A DNA stretch of 44,363 nt. It comes from Fidelibacterota bacterium (GTDB lineage: Bacteria > Fidelibacterota > UBA2242). Location: assembly GCA_016783665.1 (NCBI GenBank), contig JADHWC010000009.1, positions 1 through 44,363 of the forward strand, given 5' to 3'. The position numbers and the translations under genes were made by a program. This document shows positions 43,588 to 44,363 of the stretch, piece after piece. The notes below the pieces were generated by a model that saw only the letters and a list, made by a program, of their open reading frames with translations, was not told the origin of the DNA and did no database searches. Numbering within the stretch: the first letter of the stretch is position 1; each line of letters begins with the position of its first letter.

Positions 43588-44363
43588 CTATTCGGGTTTA
43601 TATTCTTCTACGGTTAATTGTATATGTTCCACCGATTTCACAATGATTTTAGCGCCCTGGGAAATGGGCTGGAGCGCAATAGCTTTCCAGATTTCACCGT
43701 GAACTTTAACCGTTCCTTCGGTGGAAATATCAGAAGCGGCAATACCGGCTTCTCCGATAATACCTTCCGCGCCCGTGACAGGCTGGCGTTTATGGGCTTT
43801 AACGACGAAAGATGCCGCGATGATGATGAAAAGCGCCGTAAAAACCACCACGGGAATAATGACCGCCAGTGAAACGGAGAACAGCGCTTTGGGCGCTTCA
43901 CTGACGTTAAACAGCATCATGGATCCTAATATCATAGAGACTACTCCTCCAATAGTTAACAACCCGTAACTGGTGATGCTTACCTCTAAAATGAATAGAA
44001 TGATAGCGACGATAATAAGCGCCAGACCGGCATAATTAATCGGCAGCACCTGGAAGGCAAAAAATGCCAGAATTAGAAAAATAACACCCAGAACACCGGG
44101 AAAAATGGCGCCGGGACTGCGGATTTCAAAAAACAGCCCGTAAAAGCCCAGAATCATCAATAAATAGGCAATATTCGGGTTGCTGATAACATCTAATATT
44201 TTGCGATGAAAACCCATCTCTCGAATAATTATTCTGGCATTATGGGTGGATAAAGTTTTATCGCCCGCTGGAAGTTTAGCGACTTTTCCATCGAGATATT
44301 CAATGAATTCATCCAGATCCTTGGCGACGAGATCGACGATATTCAGATCCACGGCTTCGGTCT
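43588..44363 (-). CDS. NfeD family membrane serine protease-like protein, C-terminal part (cut by window edge)
   Basis: The frame is open past the right edge, so a GTG at 44352 should not be taken as the start. The visible 258 residues begin with the end of a ClpP-class protease domain (TEAVDLNIVDLVAKDLDEFI and a YLDG motif, typical of NfeD1b). Five hydrophobic segments follow (about 60-205: NIAYLLMILGFYGLFFEI, IFPGVLGVIFLILAFFAF and others), then a C-terminal OB-like NfeD domain (GAEGIIGEAGIAASDIS, GTVKVHGEIWKAIA). The Ser-Lys catalytic pair lies outside the window. The stop TAG is 15 nt from the slipin start. Confidence 0.92.
   Translation of the reverse strand, partial: TEAVDLNIVDLVAKDLDEFIEYLDGKVAKLPAGDKTLSTHNARIIIREMGFHRKILDVISNPNIAYLLMILGFYGLFFEIRSPGAIFPGVLGVIFLILAFFAFQVLPINYAGLALIIVAIILFILEVSITSYGLLTIGGVVSMILGSMMLFNVSEAPKALFSVSLAVIIPVVVFTALFIIIAASFVVKAHKRQPVTGAEGIIGEAGIAASDISTEGTVKVHGEIWKAIALQPISQGAKIIVKSVEHIQLTVEEYKPE

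Noticed and set aside
44350-44352. GTG as the start of the NfeD-like gene
   Set aside because: The frame stays open to the window edge and the visible N-terminus is the end of a ClpP-class domain, so the gene is cut by the edge.

Overview
The window looks like a chromosomal segment from an uncultured or little-studied bacterium of the Fibrobacterota-Chlorobiota-Bacteroidota (FCB) sphere. Seven of its proteins end in a type IX secretion (T9SS/Por) C-terminal sorting domain: a (N/F)(Y/F)PNPFN motif, then an FlgD-like Ig fold ending in SG(V/I/M)Y and a short basic tail. A PorV/PorQ-like outer-membrane barrel lies among them. One promoter candidate fits the Bacteroidota consensus (TTG, 20 nt, TAnnTTTG). 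Some genes also have clear Shine-Dalgarno sites, and GC is moderate, so a lineage such as Marinimicrobia, Calditrichota, KSB1 or Ignavibacteria is plausible. The sequence alone does not settle the phylum.

Left wing (1-16453, minus strand) is a tight operon read leftwards. It starts with a 2372-aa mosaic protein (two beta-helix halves, LamG, FN3, sorting domain). A 238-aa sorting-domain protein and a 2581-aa mosaic protein (LamG, choice-of-anchor, beta-helix, cadherin-like repeats, sorting domain) follow. Next come a 211-aa TPR envelope protein and the start of a MotB-like stator gene cut by the window edge. Gaps are 6 nt, two 4-nt ATGA overlaps, and 39 nt. A recurring GDEIGVFD...CVG module occurs six times in the three large genes.

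Right wing (16846-38146, plus strand) diverges from a 392-bp intergenic region. It holds two paralogous cohesin/dockerin-like sorting-domain proteins (728 and 729 aa), a 356-aa cohesin-like/FN3 cargo protein, a PorV-like barrel, a 510-aa TPR protein and a 4311-aa giant. The giant has about 35 He_PIG/CADG-type repeats, six tandem-95-type repeats and a sorting domain. It shares a roughly 230-aa pre-sorting module with the 2581-aa protein of the other wing. The likely logic is a surface locus: T9SS exports the giants, the PorV-like barrel receives them, and TPR proteins plus cohesin/dockerin-like partners help assemble them. This is inference, because no core T9SS gene is present.

Right flank (38222-44363) is mostly housekeeping: a radical SAM protein with a long N-terminal extension (plus), then on the minus strand a C-tail-anchored lipoprotein, NAD-dependent DNA ligase (ligA), and an NfeD-slipin pair ending in a strong intrinsic terminator. 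I saw no tRNA, rRNA, CRISPR array, insertion sequence or integrase.
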